Notes: generated by a model not told the origin, from the sequence alone. Counted from the stretch's first letter, positions 31,819-40,443 are shown. The stretch: 46,693 nt of DNA from Oscillatoriales cyanobacterium (GCA_011390955.1 JAABRM010000001.1:1-46693); one strand, 5' to 3'. Program-made: numbers and translations.

Positions 31819-32319
31819 TTGACAGACAGCTACATCCAGAAAAGCCTGAAAATATATCAAGATACTGCATCTGAATATCAGCGGTATTATTTTGATATCA
31901 ATACGGGGGGGTTTGTCCTCATTCATCAAGACCACAACATCACTTCTTCTGAACAATTTGTAGCTAAAATTTTAGCTAACCAGGGCAACCGAGTTAAATT
32001 GTTAAGTGAAAAGTGGGCAAATGAGGGAAAAATACCGGATGCAGAGATTGATGATGACCTATGGGAATTTAAGGAACTTACCAATGCGATCAATGTCAGA
32101 GGTGCTGTTCAGAGAGATATTCGCGATGGTAAGAAACAAGCGAGCAATATTGTTTATCATATTAATCAGCCTTGTGACCGGGCTGACATCAATCAGGGAA
32201 TTGCTAGTGCCATCCGAATGGATCAAAAAAAATTAATTCAAAAAATAATTTTAATTTTTCCAGATGGCACATACAAGTTGTTAACTCGTGAGGAAATTGA
32301 AAATGGACAGAGTTTTTAA
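31819..32319 (+). CDS. CdiA C-terminal-like predicted RNase (BECR fold)
   Basis: The 166-residue product starts at a TTG preceded by AGGAGA. Its second half resembles the tRNase toxin domain found at CdiA C-termini: GNRVKLLSEKWANEGKIPDA followed by EIDDDLWEFKELT, then RDIRDGKKQASNIVYHIN. The first half (FDINTGGFVLIHQDHN) is also like the start of this domain. Here the domain is a free-standing cytoplasmic protein, not part of a secreted giant. Function as an RNase is inferred from motif resemblance. Confidence 0.65.
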   Translation: MTDSYIQKSLKIYQDTASEYQRYYFDINTGGFVLIHQDHNITSSEQFVAKILANQGNRVKLLSEKWANEGKIPDAEIDDDLWEFKELTNAINVRGAVQRDIRDGKKQASNIVYHINQPCDRADINQGIASAIRMDQKKLIQKIILIFPDGTYKLLTREEIENGQSF

Positions 32320-32527
32320 TAATTTTCAATATACAATAGAGCTAGGATTAAAAAATCAGATGCCTATAGAGTCAAAATTAATTTTATTAGGTCAAATACA
32401 CTATGCAATGGAACGGCAAGACTTAACCATCAAAGAAGTTGAAGCTTTAGAAAATTTATTGGGAATTGGCCTAAAAAATTATCAAAAAGAAATGGAATAT
32501 GCTGTTTTTGGAGAAATTGATGAATAA
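32303..32527 (+). CDS. Small protein, possible partner or inhibitor of the CdiA-CT-like RNase
   Basis: The 74-residue product (MDRVFNNFQYTIELGLKNQM...) is acidic and helical. I chose the ATG at 32303, preceded by GAGGAAATT, which overlaps the RNase gene by 17 bp; an ATG at 32288 lies further inside that gene. Position and size suit an immunity or antitoxin protein. I do not recognise a family. Confidence 0.65.
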   Translation: MDRVFNNFQYTIELGLKNQMPIESKLILLGQIHYAMERQDLTIKEVEALENLLGIGLKNYQKEMEYAVFGEIDE

Positions 32528-32615
32528 ATTTTGGCATTTTTTTTAAATAACCCCTGAAAAATTGTTTTTCGTGGAATCGATGGGACATGAAAGCTTTGTT
32601 GTCTATTTTTTTTAT

Positions 32616-32647
32616 ATCCTTTGTGTCCTCTGTGTCTCTGTGGTGAA
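32616..32647. repeat. CCTTTGTGTCCTCTGTGTCTCTGTGG repeat, copy 2
   Basis: Same sequence as at 29433-29465, so the DUF262-HEPN operon is bracketed by two direct copies of this repeat about 3.2 kb apart. Confidence 0.75.
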
Positions 32648-32667
32648 TTATTACCCGCTAAAAAACT

Positions 32668-33309
32668 ATGGATTACCAACAAATTAACCAAGCTATTTTT
32701 CTGTTAAAAACAGCGGCTAACCATTTAGAAAATATGGTGCAGTCTACGCCACCAGACCGGGCAAAAAACCAAACCGTTGCCGAAACAATGGAAACGGTAA
32801 AACAAGCTTTATCCGCTATGTCTGCGGCGATTAATCCCCCTTTGATGACTGATGTTCCCCAGGAGTTACTCAGTCAAGCGGCAGCGTTAGGAATTCCTTT
32901 AGATGATTTGGAAGTTCGGGTGGCAATTTCGTCTCATCATCCCAGTCAATTGGCGGGAGTTTTACAAGAAATTGACCAGCGGGCAGCGGAGATTAAACGG
33001 CGTCGTTCTTATTTTTTAGTCCGCATTTCTGAAATGCCCATTGAACCTTTAGGGCCGAGGGTGCCCGTGGTGACGGCGGCGGATTTTCAATGGCCACAAG
33101 AACCCATTTCTCAGGAATTTATCGATCGCCTTAAGGTTAAATACGGGATTGATAAGTTAATGGAAAAACAACGGCGATCGCCCAATTCTTTGTTTGACAA
33201 GATAAAAGAGGCAAAAGCCGCCTTAGAACCTCCAGTATTTTTGGATCGTCAAGATGTTAATGCAAATATTGATGAATATTTTGATGAAGATGAGGAATTG
33301 CCTTTTTGA
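32668..33309 (+). CDS. Hypothetical cyanobacterial protein
   Basis: A 213-residue soluble protein with an N-terminal helical region (INQAIFLLKTAANHLENMV), a proline-rich centre (PIEPLGPRVPVVT) and a very acidic C-terminus (NANIDEYFDEDEELPF). I do not recognise the family. It has no signal peptide or membrane segment. A relic of a Rpn/DUF2887-type gene starts at its stop codon. Confidence 0.7.
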   Translation: MDYQQINQAIFLLKTAANHLENMVQSTPPDRAKNQTVAETMETVKQALSAMSAAINPPLMTDVPQELLSQAAALGIPLDDLEVRVAISSHHPSQLAGVLQEIDQRAAEIKRRRSYFLVRISEMPIEPLGPRVPVVTAADFQWPQEPISQEFIDRLKVKYGIDKLMEKQRRSPNSLFDKIKEAKAALEPPVFLDRQDVNANIDEYFDEDEELPF

Positions 33310-33394
33310 TATTATTGACAAGCTACCCAGAAAAAGCCGCGAGGAAATTGCAGCTATGTTAGGACTGAGTAAGATTAAACAAAACGACAGATGA
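33308..33394 (+). pseudogene. C-terminal relic of a Rpn/DUF2887-type nuclease-transposase
   Basis: The frame DIIDKLPRKSREEIAAMLGL...NDR has no start codon but resembles the conserved C-terminal region of cyanobacterial PD-(D/E)XK Rpn-family proteins (LPQKSREEIEQMLGLSEL-like). It begins at the stop codon of the previous gene. The remaining stretch to 33573 shows HIP1 sites but no gene. Confidence 0.5.
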
Positions 33395-33573
33395 AAAACA
33401 AGGTAAATGAAAGGCAATTCCCCGGATGGTCAGTTATGGGTTAACCACCGAAGCGATCGCACTTATAACTTGGGCGATCTTGGCTTAAATCGTTGTTGTC
33501 CAAAAAAAGGTTCGCAAAATTGCGTCAAATCGATCGCTAAATGCTAAAATATAGGAAAATTACGGTGACAGAG

Positions 33574-33777
33574 ATGACCAAAGTCCAAGAAATTCAAGCA
33601 GCAATTCAGTCTCTTTCCTCTGATGAATTCACTTATTTGAGAAATTGGATGATCGAGTTAGACTGGGAAGAGTGGGATCGACAAATTGAAAAAGATTCGG
33701 CTTCAGGAAAACTAGATTTTTTAGTTAATGAGGCGTTAGCAGCAAAAGCCCAAGACGAAGGAACTTTAAGTGCATAA
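33574..33777 (+). CDS. RelB-type antitoxin
   Basis: The 67-residue product begins MTKVQEIQAAIQSLSSDEFT, followed by YLRNWMIELDWEEWDRQIEK, the pattern of cyanobacterial antitoxins paired with RelE/ParE toxins. I chose the ATG at 33574; an ATG at 33541 in frame is possible. The stop overlaps the toxin's GTG start by 8 bp. Confidence 0.8.
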   Translation: MTKVQEIQAAIQSLSSDEFTYLRNWMIELDWEEWDRQIEKDSASGKLDFLVNEALAAKAQDEGTLSA

Positions 33778-34075
33778 AAATACTAAAAGATTTTGGCGAT
33801 GTTTTGACGAATTGCCCGACTCGATTCAAGAACTGGCCAAAAAAAACTTTGAATTGCTCAAACGTGACTCCAATCATCCTTCTTTACATTTTAAAAAAGT
33901 AGGAAAGTTTTGGTCGGCTAGAATTGGCATAAATTACCGTTCGTTAGCTTTAAAAGAAGGCTCTGAGTCACCAAGCAACCGGGTTTCTCTGATGGGTTGG
34001 TGCATTCTCCCCAAGATAGCCATAACAACCCGGTTTCTGGACAATTTAAAGAGGATAAAGCGATCGCATACCTAG
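33770..34075 (+). pseudogene. RelE/ParE-type toxin truncated by a REPIN-like repeat
   Basis: From a GTG at 33770 the product has a typical RelE-family start: NTKRFWRCFDELPDSIQELA, NHPSLHFKKVGKFWSARI, INYRSLALKEG. At that point, where the family continues with an FLWFWIGTHDEYERII-like strand carrying active-site and core residues, the frame enters a REPIN-like repeat (SNRVSLMGWCIL...TTRFL) and runs on to a stop. About 25 native residues are replaced by 35 repeat-derived ones, so the toxin is probably inactive. Confidence 0.78.
33974..34038. repeat. REPIN-like repeat, copy 15, inside the RelE toxin 3' end
   Basis: The arms AGCAACCGGGTTTCT and ACAACCCGGTTTCT flank a diverged core (GGTTGGTGCATTC..CAAGATAGC). 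Its insertion point defines the truncation of the toxin. Confidence 0.72.
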
Positions 34076-34174
34076 CAATTAATAAAAATTAACTTAAAAA
34101 CCTGCTTTCTGACTCCCCGGCAAGACTATAATATTTTGCAGTGTTTACCTACCTAGCAACCCATAGGCATTGGC

Positions 34175-36346
34175 ATGAACAAAAGCCAGGAAATCCAAAG
34201 CATTATCGCCCAACGTCAACCGCTGGCCCAAAAGCTTGGAAATATCGAGAGTCGCTTATCGTCCCTGTATGGTTTGATTCAGAATTTGGCACAAGAACGC
34301 GATCGCCAGCTTGAGTATTGGTCGGGGGACGCGGCAACCCAGGCAAAGCTAAAAAGTCTCGACTTTGCCCAATTTGAGCAAATTGCCACTTCTTCTCTAG
34401 CGTCATTGCACCGACTCCAGGGCCGATTTTCCCGCAAAACCCTGAATTTTGGGGTAGTTGGGCGCATGGGACAAGGCAAAAGCACCTTGTTGCAGAGTTT
34501 GAGTGGGCTGAAAAACGAGGTGATTCCGGCAACGCAGGGGAAAGCCTGCACCGCAGCGCGGAGCACTATTTGTCATCAACCGGGGAATTTGACCGCCGCC
34601 GAAATTCAATTTCACGATCGCGAGTCTTTTTTAACAGAGGTGATTATTCCCTATTACGAGAAACTCAAACTCACCCCGGCCCCCAATTCTTTTGAAGCGT
34701 TTGCTCATAGCCCCATTCCCAATTTACCCGCAGGCGCCGATCAAACGGACATTAATATTTATAATCGCCTCAAGGATGATTATCACACCCATGCTCAAAA
34801 ATACCAGGAATACTTGGGTCGCGGTTATTTAACCATTCAAGACGAATCCCAGATTTCTAATTATGTGGCGTCAAAATATAATCAGGATTATCAACTGATT
34901 AACCATGAATGTTTGGCGGTGAAGCACGTTAAAATCTCTTGTCCGTTTCCTCTGGATGAAATTGGCGCGATCGCCCTGGTGGATGTTCCCGGTTTAGGGG
35001 ATTTTCGCTTAGGAGATGAGAGTTTAGTGGTTGAAGCCCTGGCCCAAGAAGTAGATTTTATTCTATTTATTCGCAAGCCGTCCAAAGACCGGGCAAACTT
35101 CGAGCAAAGCGACACACAGTTATATGATTTGGCGAATAAAGCTTTAAACGATTTGCCTTCTCGGTCTATATTTGTGCTGAATGCCGATCGCAATGGGGAA
35201 AATCAGGAAAGTTGCCGTTCTCTGAAGCGGGATATTGATTTGGAAACGGTGAAAATGCCCGTGTTGGATTGGGTGATTGCTGATTGTTCTTCCCCCGAAG
35301 AAGCCAATAACAAAGTGCTTCAGGCAGTTCTGGATAATCTGCGATCGAATGTGACGCAACTAGACCGGAATTATACCCAACAAAAAATTGCCGATTTGCA
35401 AGCCAGTCTGACAAAATTACAGCAGCAATTGCAATTAGCCCAGGGAATCTTACCGGATATCGATGAAGATGAAATTGCCAATGAGTATGATGATTTATTT
35501 GATGAATTTTTGGAAAAAATTACCAATGAAATGAAAATTGTCCAAGATCAACTGACTGAAAAGCGTGATGAACCAGATGAGAACCTAAAACGTCAAATTG
35601 AAACCGTGCTGCAAGACTGTCGCAAAAATATCGATATGCCCACGATTGAAGAAGTAGAAAGACGCCGCAACCTACGGGAATATTACGCCAGTGCTTATGG
35701 TGAGTATTTGACAGAATTAAGAGCCAGTCTATCGCGAAAATTCCTGGATATGGATAAAGGATTGAAGAAAACCATTGAAGGAACCAAAGCGAAAGTCGCT
35801 GATGTTTTAGTGGAAAAATGCGGTTTAGGTGGACTAACAAAAGCTCGCGGGGCAGAGTTTCTGGCGGAAGTTGCCAGTCAAATTCCTCCAGATTATACGG
35901 AACTGAAAAAAGGGTTTGATATTCTGTCAGGATTTAATCTCTCTTATCGGGGATTAATTCAGCATCGGATTCGCTTGCAATTGGATCCATTAACCCCGGA
36001 TAAAACCGCAGGATTGAAACCGGGGGCGAATGCTCAAGATATTTTAGACCACTTACACGAACTGTATCAAGAAACGATTTACAATTGTGAGAATGCTTTG
36101 CATGGATTTTTATCCGAACCGAGTCAAGCGTCTTTTGCCATAGTAGAAGAATTTGCCGATCGCGTTCTCCGGGCAAAAACCGCACAGAAGGAGTGGAAAC
36201 GGTTTTTGCGCCGCAAGCGGGGTCAGATTTGGAACGATTTTGATAACCTGCAAAAGCAAATTGATGCCAGTCAAGAATGGTCAAGACTTTTAGACTCGGT
36301 TTCTGGTCATATCAATGACTTAGAAGGGTCTTTAAAGAATTTGTAG
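34175..36346 (+). CDS. Dynamin-like large GTPase
   Basis: The 723-residue product has a GTPase domain with G1 GRMGQGKST (96-104), G3 DVPGLGDF (about 268-275) and G4-type NADRNGE (about 333-339), flanked by long helical regions, including strong coiled coil after residue 405 (KIADLQASLTKLQQQLQLAQ). This is the architecture of bacterial dynamin-like proteins. No membrane-spanning helix is visible. It is first of a three-gene operon with a second GTPase and a membrane coiled-coil protein. The GTPase fold is firm; a role in membrane stress or defence is inference. Confidence 0.83.
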   Translation: MNKSQEIQSIIAQRQPLAQKLGNIESRLSSLYGLIQNLAQERDRQLEYWSGDAATQAKLKSLDFAQFEQIATSSLASLHRLQGRFSRKTLNFGVVGRMGQGKSTLLQSLSGLKNEVIPATQGKACTAARSTICHQPGNLTAAEIQFHDRESFLTEVIIPYYEKLKLTPAPNSFEAFAHSPIPNLPAGADQTDINIYNRLKDDYHTHAQKYQEYLGRGYLTIQDESQISNYVASKYNQDYQLINHECLAVKHVKISCPFPLDEIGAIALVDVPGLGDFRLGDESLVVEALAQEVDFILFIRKPSKDRANFEQSDTQLYDLANKALNDLPSRSIFVLNADRNGENQESCRSLKRDIDLETVKMPVLDWVIADCSSPEEANNKVLQAVLDNLRSNVTQLDRNYTQQKIADLQASLTKLQQQLQLAQGILPDIDEDEIANEYDDLFDEFLEKITNEMKIVQDQLTEKRDEPDENLKRQIETVLQDCRKNIDMPTIEEVERRRNLREYYASAYGEYLTELRASLSRKFLDMDKGLKKTIEGTKAKVADVLVEKCGLGGLTKARGAEFLAEVASQIPPDYTELKKGFDILSGFNLSYRGLIQHRIRLQLDPLTPDKTAGLKPGANAQDILDHLHELYQETIYNCENALHGFLSEPSQASFAIVEEFADRVLRAKTAQKEWKRFLRRKRGQIWNDFDNLQKQIDASQEWSRLLDSVSGHINDLEGSLKNL

Positions 36347-36385
36347 AACCATCAAATAACCAGAGTAACTTTGTGAGGATAGTCG

Positions 36386-37363
36386 ATGACATCTGTTTGG
36401 AAAACTATATTCAATATTCCCCAGGAACTACCCGTACTAAACGTCGCCATGCTGGGGCCAGGGGGTGTGGGCAAAACCAGCTTACTAGCAGCCATGTATG
36501 ATCAGTTTGATAATGTTAGTCAGGATTTACAACTTCTGGCTGATGAGGAAAGTAAAGCCCGGTTAGATGTGAGACTTAAAGAACTGAAAAATCTAGTCGA
36601 TTACAGTAGTATTAAAGTGCGAGATGGTGTTAGCGGAACTCAAGAAGATTATTCGTTCAGATTTGAGTTGGGACAAACGGGAACGACACCAGCTCTAGAA
36701 ATTAATTTCCGAGATTATCCAGGAAGCTGGCTAGAAAGAGCTAATAGCATAGACAAAGTGAAAGGCTTTATTCGCGAATCAGCAGCGGTGTTAATTCCCA
36801 TTGATGCTCCGATTTTGATAGAGAGAGAAGGAAAATACCATGAGGAGTTTAATCAGCCAACGCAATTGAATGATCTTTTCAAAACTATCTACAAGGATTT
36901 AGATTCACCTCGTCTGGTAATTCTGGCGCCGGTCAAATGTGAAAAATACATGAAAAACCACCCAGAGTTATTTAGAAAGGTAAGAGAAGGCTACCAGAAA
37001 ATGCTGAATCAGTTTGCCAGTGAGAAGTTATTGCCCAAAGTGGCGGTAGTGATTGCCCCAGTGCAAACCGTTGGCAGTGTGGTGTTTTCACGAATTGAGG
37101 AAGTTGACAATCAGCCAATTTTCTACTTTCGCAAACCCCAGCCCAGCGACCCCTATCAGCCGAAAAATACCGAAGTCCCTTTACGGTATCTATTGCGCTT
37201 TTTGCTGAAATTACATCTGGATAATAGACGCGCTTCTGTATTGACCAGAATCCAGGATGCTTTGGGGAAAAATACTGGGCTGCAAAATGCCGTGAGTCGC
37301 TTTGCGGAACCCAGAGCCGATGAAGCGGAGATTGTTCAAGGGATAGAGTTGTTGAAACTATAA
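36386..37363 (+). CDS. TRAFAC-type GTPase, partner of the dynamin-like protein
   Basis: The 325-residue product has a P loop LGPGGVGKTSLLAAMYDQF (23-41) and a G3-type RDYPGSWLE (about 113-121), with strand LVILAPVKCEKYM near the G4 position. It resembles the conflict-system GTPases called double-GTPase (DO-GTPase) in cyanobacteria and actinobacteria, though I cannot confirm membership. The gene starts 39 bp after the dynamin-like gene (AGGATAG before the ATG) and ends 11 bp before the next. Confidence 0.78.
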   Translation: MTSVWKTIFNIPQELPVLNVAMLGPGGVGKTSLLAAMYDQFDNVSQDLQLLADEESKARLDVRLKELKNLVDYSSIKVRDGVSGTQEDYSFRFELGQTGTTPALEINFRDYPGSWLERANSIDKVKGFIRESAAVLIPIDAPILIEREGKYHEEFNQPTQLNDLFKTIYKDLDSPRLVILAPVKCEKYMKNHPELFRKVREGYQKMLNQFASEKLLPKVAVVIAPVQTVGSVVFSRIEEVDNQPIFYFRKPQPSDPYQPKNTEVPLRYLLRFLLKLHLDNRRASVLTRIQDALGKNTGLQNAVSRFAEPRADEAEIVQGIELLKL

Positions 37364-37374
37364 GGAGATTAATC

Positions 37375-38574
37375 ATGGATATTTATGTAAAAAGCCGTGG
37401 TATTTCTAAAGACTATTGCTGGTTACAAGAGACAAAAGGAGAAATTGTTGATCCGCCTAATCTGAAGTCAGTAATTCAAATGGTGGATAATGAAGCTTGT
37501 TCAATGCTTATTTATCGTGTCAAAAGTCAGCTATCTTTATTAGTTACGGGATTGAAATCGCAAAATCGAACAGATAATCGAAATCGGCAAATTCGCAATA
37601 CGGTTTTGTGGGTTGGCAACGATTCTGATGAGGCCACTTTGCGGAAGCTTGCCATTCAAGCCTTGAATGGGGAGTTAGCGGCGAAAGTCGATCCAGCCGT
37701 TGTTTCGGAAAATAATGCTCAAGGGTTTACGGTCAACTTCGATCTCTTAAAACCGGAGAATCTTGGCCTTCAGGATGTGAAAAATAACCCCTCTGACGAT
37801 GAAGAGCATAAAGTCGGCAACTTATCCGCCTGTAAAAATGAGCTAATTGGCGAACTGAAAGAATATGCTTTGCCCAAACGTGATGGGATGTTAGTTGTAG
37901 TGGGCTCAACGGTCTCGAAATCCAGTCTTGAACGGGAGCAAGTTTGGCGAGGTTTGTCCGATGCAATTTCTGATGATGGCTGGATTGACATTTCAAGCGC
38001 TGACTCTAAGAAGTCAAGCAAGGAGAATAAAGGTGATGACTTTCGATTGGATTCAACTACCGGAAAATCTTCAAAAAATTTGGGAAAGTCTGTCTCAGAT
38101 AGTCAACAGTCTTCTTCAAGATCCCAAATTAAGTCGCAGTCCACAAGTAGCTTACAAAATGTTTTGCAAAATACTAGCAATAGTAACAGAACTTTGGGAA
38201 AGTACCAAAAATGGTTGAGTCTTTTTCTGGCTTTTATTGTCGGTTTATTGTTTGGCATAATTGCAAATCAGTTATGGTATCAATTTACTGAAAATCAGCT
38301 AAAAGAAAACATTAAAAGCTTGAGGAGTGAAAGAACCGAACTGAAACAAGAGAAAGATGATTTAGCTAAAAACATAAAAATAAAGAAAGAAAAAATTAAA
38401 GCTTATGCAGAATTTGAAGCTGAATCAGAAACTCGGTACACTCGTTTTCAAGATGAAGTTAAAAAATCTTATGATAGCTTTATCTACGATGCAGAGAAAT
38501 CCAAACAAGCCCTGCAAAACAAATTAGATGCGTTGCAAATAACATCAGATGAATTAGAGGCTAAATCATCCTAA
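37375..38574 (+). CDS. Single-pass membrane protein with coiled coil, unknown function
   Basis: The 399-residue product has an N-terminal globular domain (1-200), a Ser-rich linker (about 205-275: SSKENKGD, SQQSSSRSQIKSQSTSSLQN), one membrane helix (about 280-302, WLSLFLAFIVGLLFGIIANQ) and a charged C-terminal coiled coil (LKENIKSLRSERTELKQEKD, on to about 395). AAGGAG precedes the ATG. The 11-bp spacing to the second GTPase suggests that the three proteins form a membrane-linked complex. I do not recognise the N-terminal domain. Confidence 0.75.
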   Translation: MDIYVKSRGISKDYCWLQETKGEIVDPPNLKSVIQMVDNEACSMLIYRVKSQLSLLVTGLKSQNRTDNRNRQIRNTVLWVGNDSDEATLRKLAIQALNGELAAKVDPAVVSENNAQGFTVNFDLLKPENLGLQDVKNNPSDDEEHKVGNLSACKNELIGELKEYALPKRDGMLVVVGSTVSKSSLEREQVWRGLSDAISDDGWIDISSADSKKSSKENKGDDFRLDSTTGKSSKNLGKSVSDSQQSSSRSQIKSQSTSSLQNVLQNTSNSNRTLGKYQKWLSLFLAFIVGLLFGIIANQLWYQFTENQLKENIKSLRSERTELKQEKDDLAKNIKIKKEKIKAYAEFEAESETRYTRFQDEVKKSYDSFIYDAEKSKQALQNKLDALQITSDELEAKSS

Positions 38575-38597
38575 TTCAGGAATCGCCAAAATTGTAT

Positions 38598-38622
38598 GTA
38601 GGGGCGCAATGTTTGCGCCCTT
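38598..38622. repeat. Short hairpin GTAGGGGCGCAA..TTGCGCCC
   Basis: Start of a composite repeat block 38598-38771, which runs on through the 38637-38710 inverted repeat and a second hairpin GGGCGCAAGCATTGCGCCCC (near 38750). Most of the block recurs at 39031-39176. Confidence 0.7.
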
Positions 38623-38636
38623 AATTCAGTTACATC

Positions 38637-38710
38637 GTAGGTTGGGTTGAGGAACGAAACCCAACTTCAGCTTATAATTATGTTGGGTTTCGTCCCTCAA
38701 CCCAACCTAC
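38637..38710. repeat. 74-bp inverted repeat GTAGGTTGGGTTGAGG...
   Basis: The arms GTAGGTTGGGTTGAGGAACG and CGTCCCTCAACCCAACCTAC surround a short AT-rich centre. Partial copies occur at about 4257-4286, 23056-23090 and 39040-39114. It lies in the 250-bp gap between the coiled-coil gene and the orphan antitoxin; no gene is seen there. Confidence 0.85.
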
Positions 38711-38824
38711 AAACTACTAGAGATTTAAAGGCGATCGCGAATATCTTAGGGCGCAAGCATTGCGCCCCTACCGTCGCCAAAAATAGTTATCCTATAAATA
38801 TGTAACCGGAGTAAACCAACAGAG

Positions 38825-39043
38825 ATGGAAACTATTACAATTCAAGTCGATGCTAAACTAGCCCAAGCTTACCGAGAGGCTGAACCCCAGCAACAAAAAA
38901 ATGTCTCGTTCATGTTTAATTTGATGATTAAGGAATTACTCACCTCTAATTCTTTTAACGACCTTGTAGCACAAATTAGAGAAGAATCTGCGGCAAATGG
39001 ATTAACTGCTGAAATTTTAGCCGAACTCTTAGTTACATCGTAG
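38825..39043 (+). CDS. Orphan antitoxin-like small protein
   Basis: The 72-residue product (METITIQVDAKLAQAYREAE...) resembles small cyanobacterial antitoxins that precede PIN toxins, with a final EESAANGLTAEILAELL helix. The last residues (VTS) and the TAG stop come from a repeat (TTACATCGTAGG) also present at 38630-38641, so the original 3' end was replaced. No toxin follows. AGAG before the ATG may be the ribosome site. Confidence 0.7.
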   Translation: METITIQVDAKLAQAYREAEPQQQKNVSFMFNLMIKELLTSNSFNDLVAQIREESAANGLTAEILAELLVTS

Positions 39044-39176
39044 GTTGGTTTGACCCCAAAAAACCCAATCTTAGCTTATAATTATGTTGGGTTTCGTCCC
39101 TCAACCCAACCTACAAACTACTAGAGATTTAAGGGCGATCGCGAATATCTTAGGGCGCAAGCATTGCGCCCCTACC
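39031..39176. repeat. Second copy of the 38629-38771 repeat block
   Basis: It matches AGTTACATCGTAGGTTGG at 38629 through the GGGCGCAAGCATTGCGCCCC hairpin, with the left arm of the inverted repeat partly altered. The two blocks flank the orphan antitoxin as direct repeats about 400 bp apart. Confidence 0.85.
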
Positions 39177-39183
39177 TCTGCCT

Positions 39184-39222
39184 CTTTTCTCTGTGTCCTT
39201 TGTGTCTCTGTGGTAAAAAATC
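39184..39222. repeat. TTTGTGTC/CTGTGTC repeat, copy 3
   Basis: CTTTTCTCTGTGTCCTTTGT followed by GTCTCTGTGGTAAAAAATC, upstream of the secreted-protein gene. A near-identical block begins at 40181, just after that gene, so direct copies bracket it. Confidence 0.75.
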
Positions 39223-39272
39223 TCAAACCCAGGTTTATTTGAATCAATAGAATCTGCAAAAAGGTAAAAATT

Positions 39273-40151
39273 ATGATTAGACGAAATCATCTATTGCTAT
39301 TCCTAGGATGCTTATTCATCACATTAATATTCTTTCAAATTCCCGGTAGCGCCCAACTCCCCCAACCGGACTCTAACGGCGATTATCGCAGACGAGATAT
39401 TCATCAATACTGGGAAGTTGTAGACCCGGATCCGGCTGGTTTAAATTGTCGAATGCCACGGGGCTGTACCATATTAGAACTCTTGGATATGGATACAGTA
39501 AACTGTTCTTTTCCTAATCGCAGCCCTTTTGAATATGATGTCATTGGCGCATTACAAACCGGCCAACAATTTAAAAGTTTTCCCACTAATAGTAGTGGGG
39601 TTTTCTTGGATAATAATAACGCACCTTGGTTATTTGTGGGCGAAAATTACAGTGGGGGGGTCAGTGGTTGCTTTGTTCGGGCAAATCGCGACTTTGTAAA
39701 ACCTATCAATGCCCCCAATATTAAACAGGATACTGCCTTACCCATGACCATTACTTTTGTGGAAGAAATGGCAAACATTATCGTCCCCGATCGCAATACA
39801 ACCGTTTCTGCTTATGGGGGAGAATTACGCCTTTATGACGTTCATATAGCCAAAATCTTTGAAGTCACTAAATATATGTGCGATCGCTTCCGTAGTCGAA
39901 GTGATATTGTATGGAATTATCGAGCCGGGGGTGGCAGCATTAGAATGGGAGCATTTAACGTAACCTGCGCCGAAGCTAACCACATTGCCAGTATTTTTGG
40001 CCGAGGCAAACCGGAAATTACGAATATTTTATATATAGGTGAAGAAGGATATCGCCGCGAAGAAACCTTTGATATTCCGATTTTAAATATCGTCGGTGAT
40101 AAAATTCCTCAATGGTTAGATTTTGTCGAAACACTCTCCCCGGTTCGCTAG
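39273..40151 (+). CDS. Secreted hypothetical protein
   Basis: The 292-residue product starts with a signal peptide (RRNHLLLFLGCLFITLIFFQ, likely cleaved after PGSA). The mature part has six or so cysteines and an SH3-like repeat region (WEVVDPDPAGLNCRMPRG, then PWLFVGENYSGGVSGCFVRA) such as is seen in cyanobacterial extracytoplasmic proteins. The C-terminal half is unfamiliar. Export is well supported; function is unknown. Confidence 0.75.
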   Translation: MIRRNHLLLFLGCLFITLIFFQIPGSAQLPQPDSNGDYRRRDIHQYWEVVDPDPAGLNCRMPRGCTILELLDMDTVNCSFPNRSPFEYDVIGALQTGQQFKSFPTNSSGVFLDNNNAPWLFVGENYSGGVSGCFVRANRDFVKPINAPNIKQDTALPMTITFVEEMANIIVPDRNTTVSAYGGELRLYDVHIAKIFEVTKYMCDRFRSRSDIVWNYRAGGGSIRMGAFNVTCAEANHIASIFGRGKPEITNILYIGEEGYRREETFDIPILNIVGDKIPQWLDFVETLSPVR

Positions 40152-40180
40152 AACGGGCGCAAACATTGCGCCCCTACCTT

Positions 40181-40235
40181 TGCCTCTTTTCTCTGTGTCC
40201 TTTGTGTCTCTGTGGTAAAAAATCCCAATTACACC
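40181..40235. repeat. TTTGTGTC/CTGTGTC repeat, copy 4
   Basis: Same unit as at 39184, continuing into CCCAATTACACCTCAATGAC and then REPIN copy 16. Confidence 0.75.
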
Positions 40236-40243
40236 TCAATGAC

Positions 40244-40309
40244 AGAAACCGGGTTTCTTCTGTGAAAATCACAGTTATCGGTCAGGGGCAACAAAGAAAC
40301 CCGGTTTCT
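40244..40309. repeat. REPIN-like repeat, copy 16
   Basis: Arms AGAAACCGGGTTTCT and AGAAACCCGGTTTCT with a distinct core (TCTGTGAAAATCACAGTTAT). The same core occurs at 41897-41962, so these two copies arose by duplication of a larger block. Confidence 0.85.
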
Positions 40310-40443
40310 TATTCATGCGATCGCTGCTACTAGATATTTTATTAGTGCGTTACCACAAAAAACGGCACCCTACGAATACTGACCGCTGAATGCTGACATA
40401 ATATTAAATAGCAGATGGGTCAAAATAGCTGAGGTGAAGACAA

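Noticed and set aside
34203-36284. Several minus-strand frames opposite the dynamin-like gene
   Set aside because: All overlap a single long frame with clear GTPase motifs; they lack recognisable domains.
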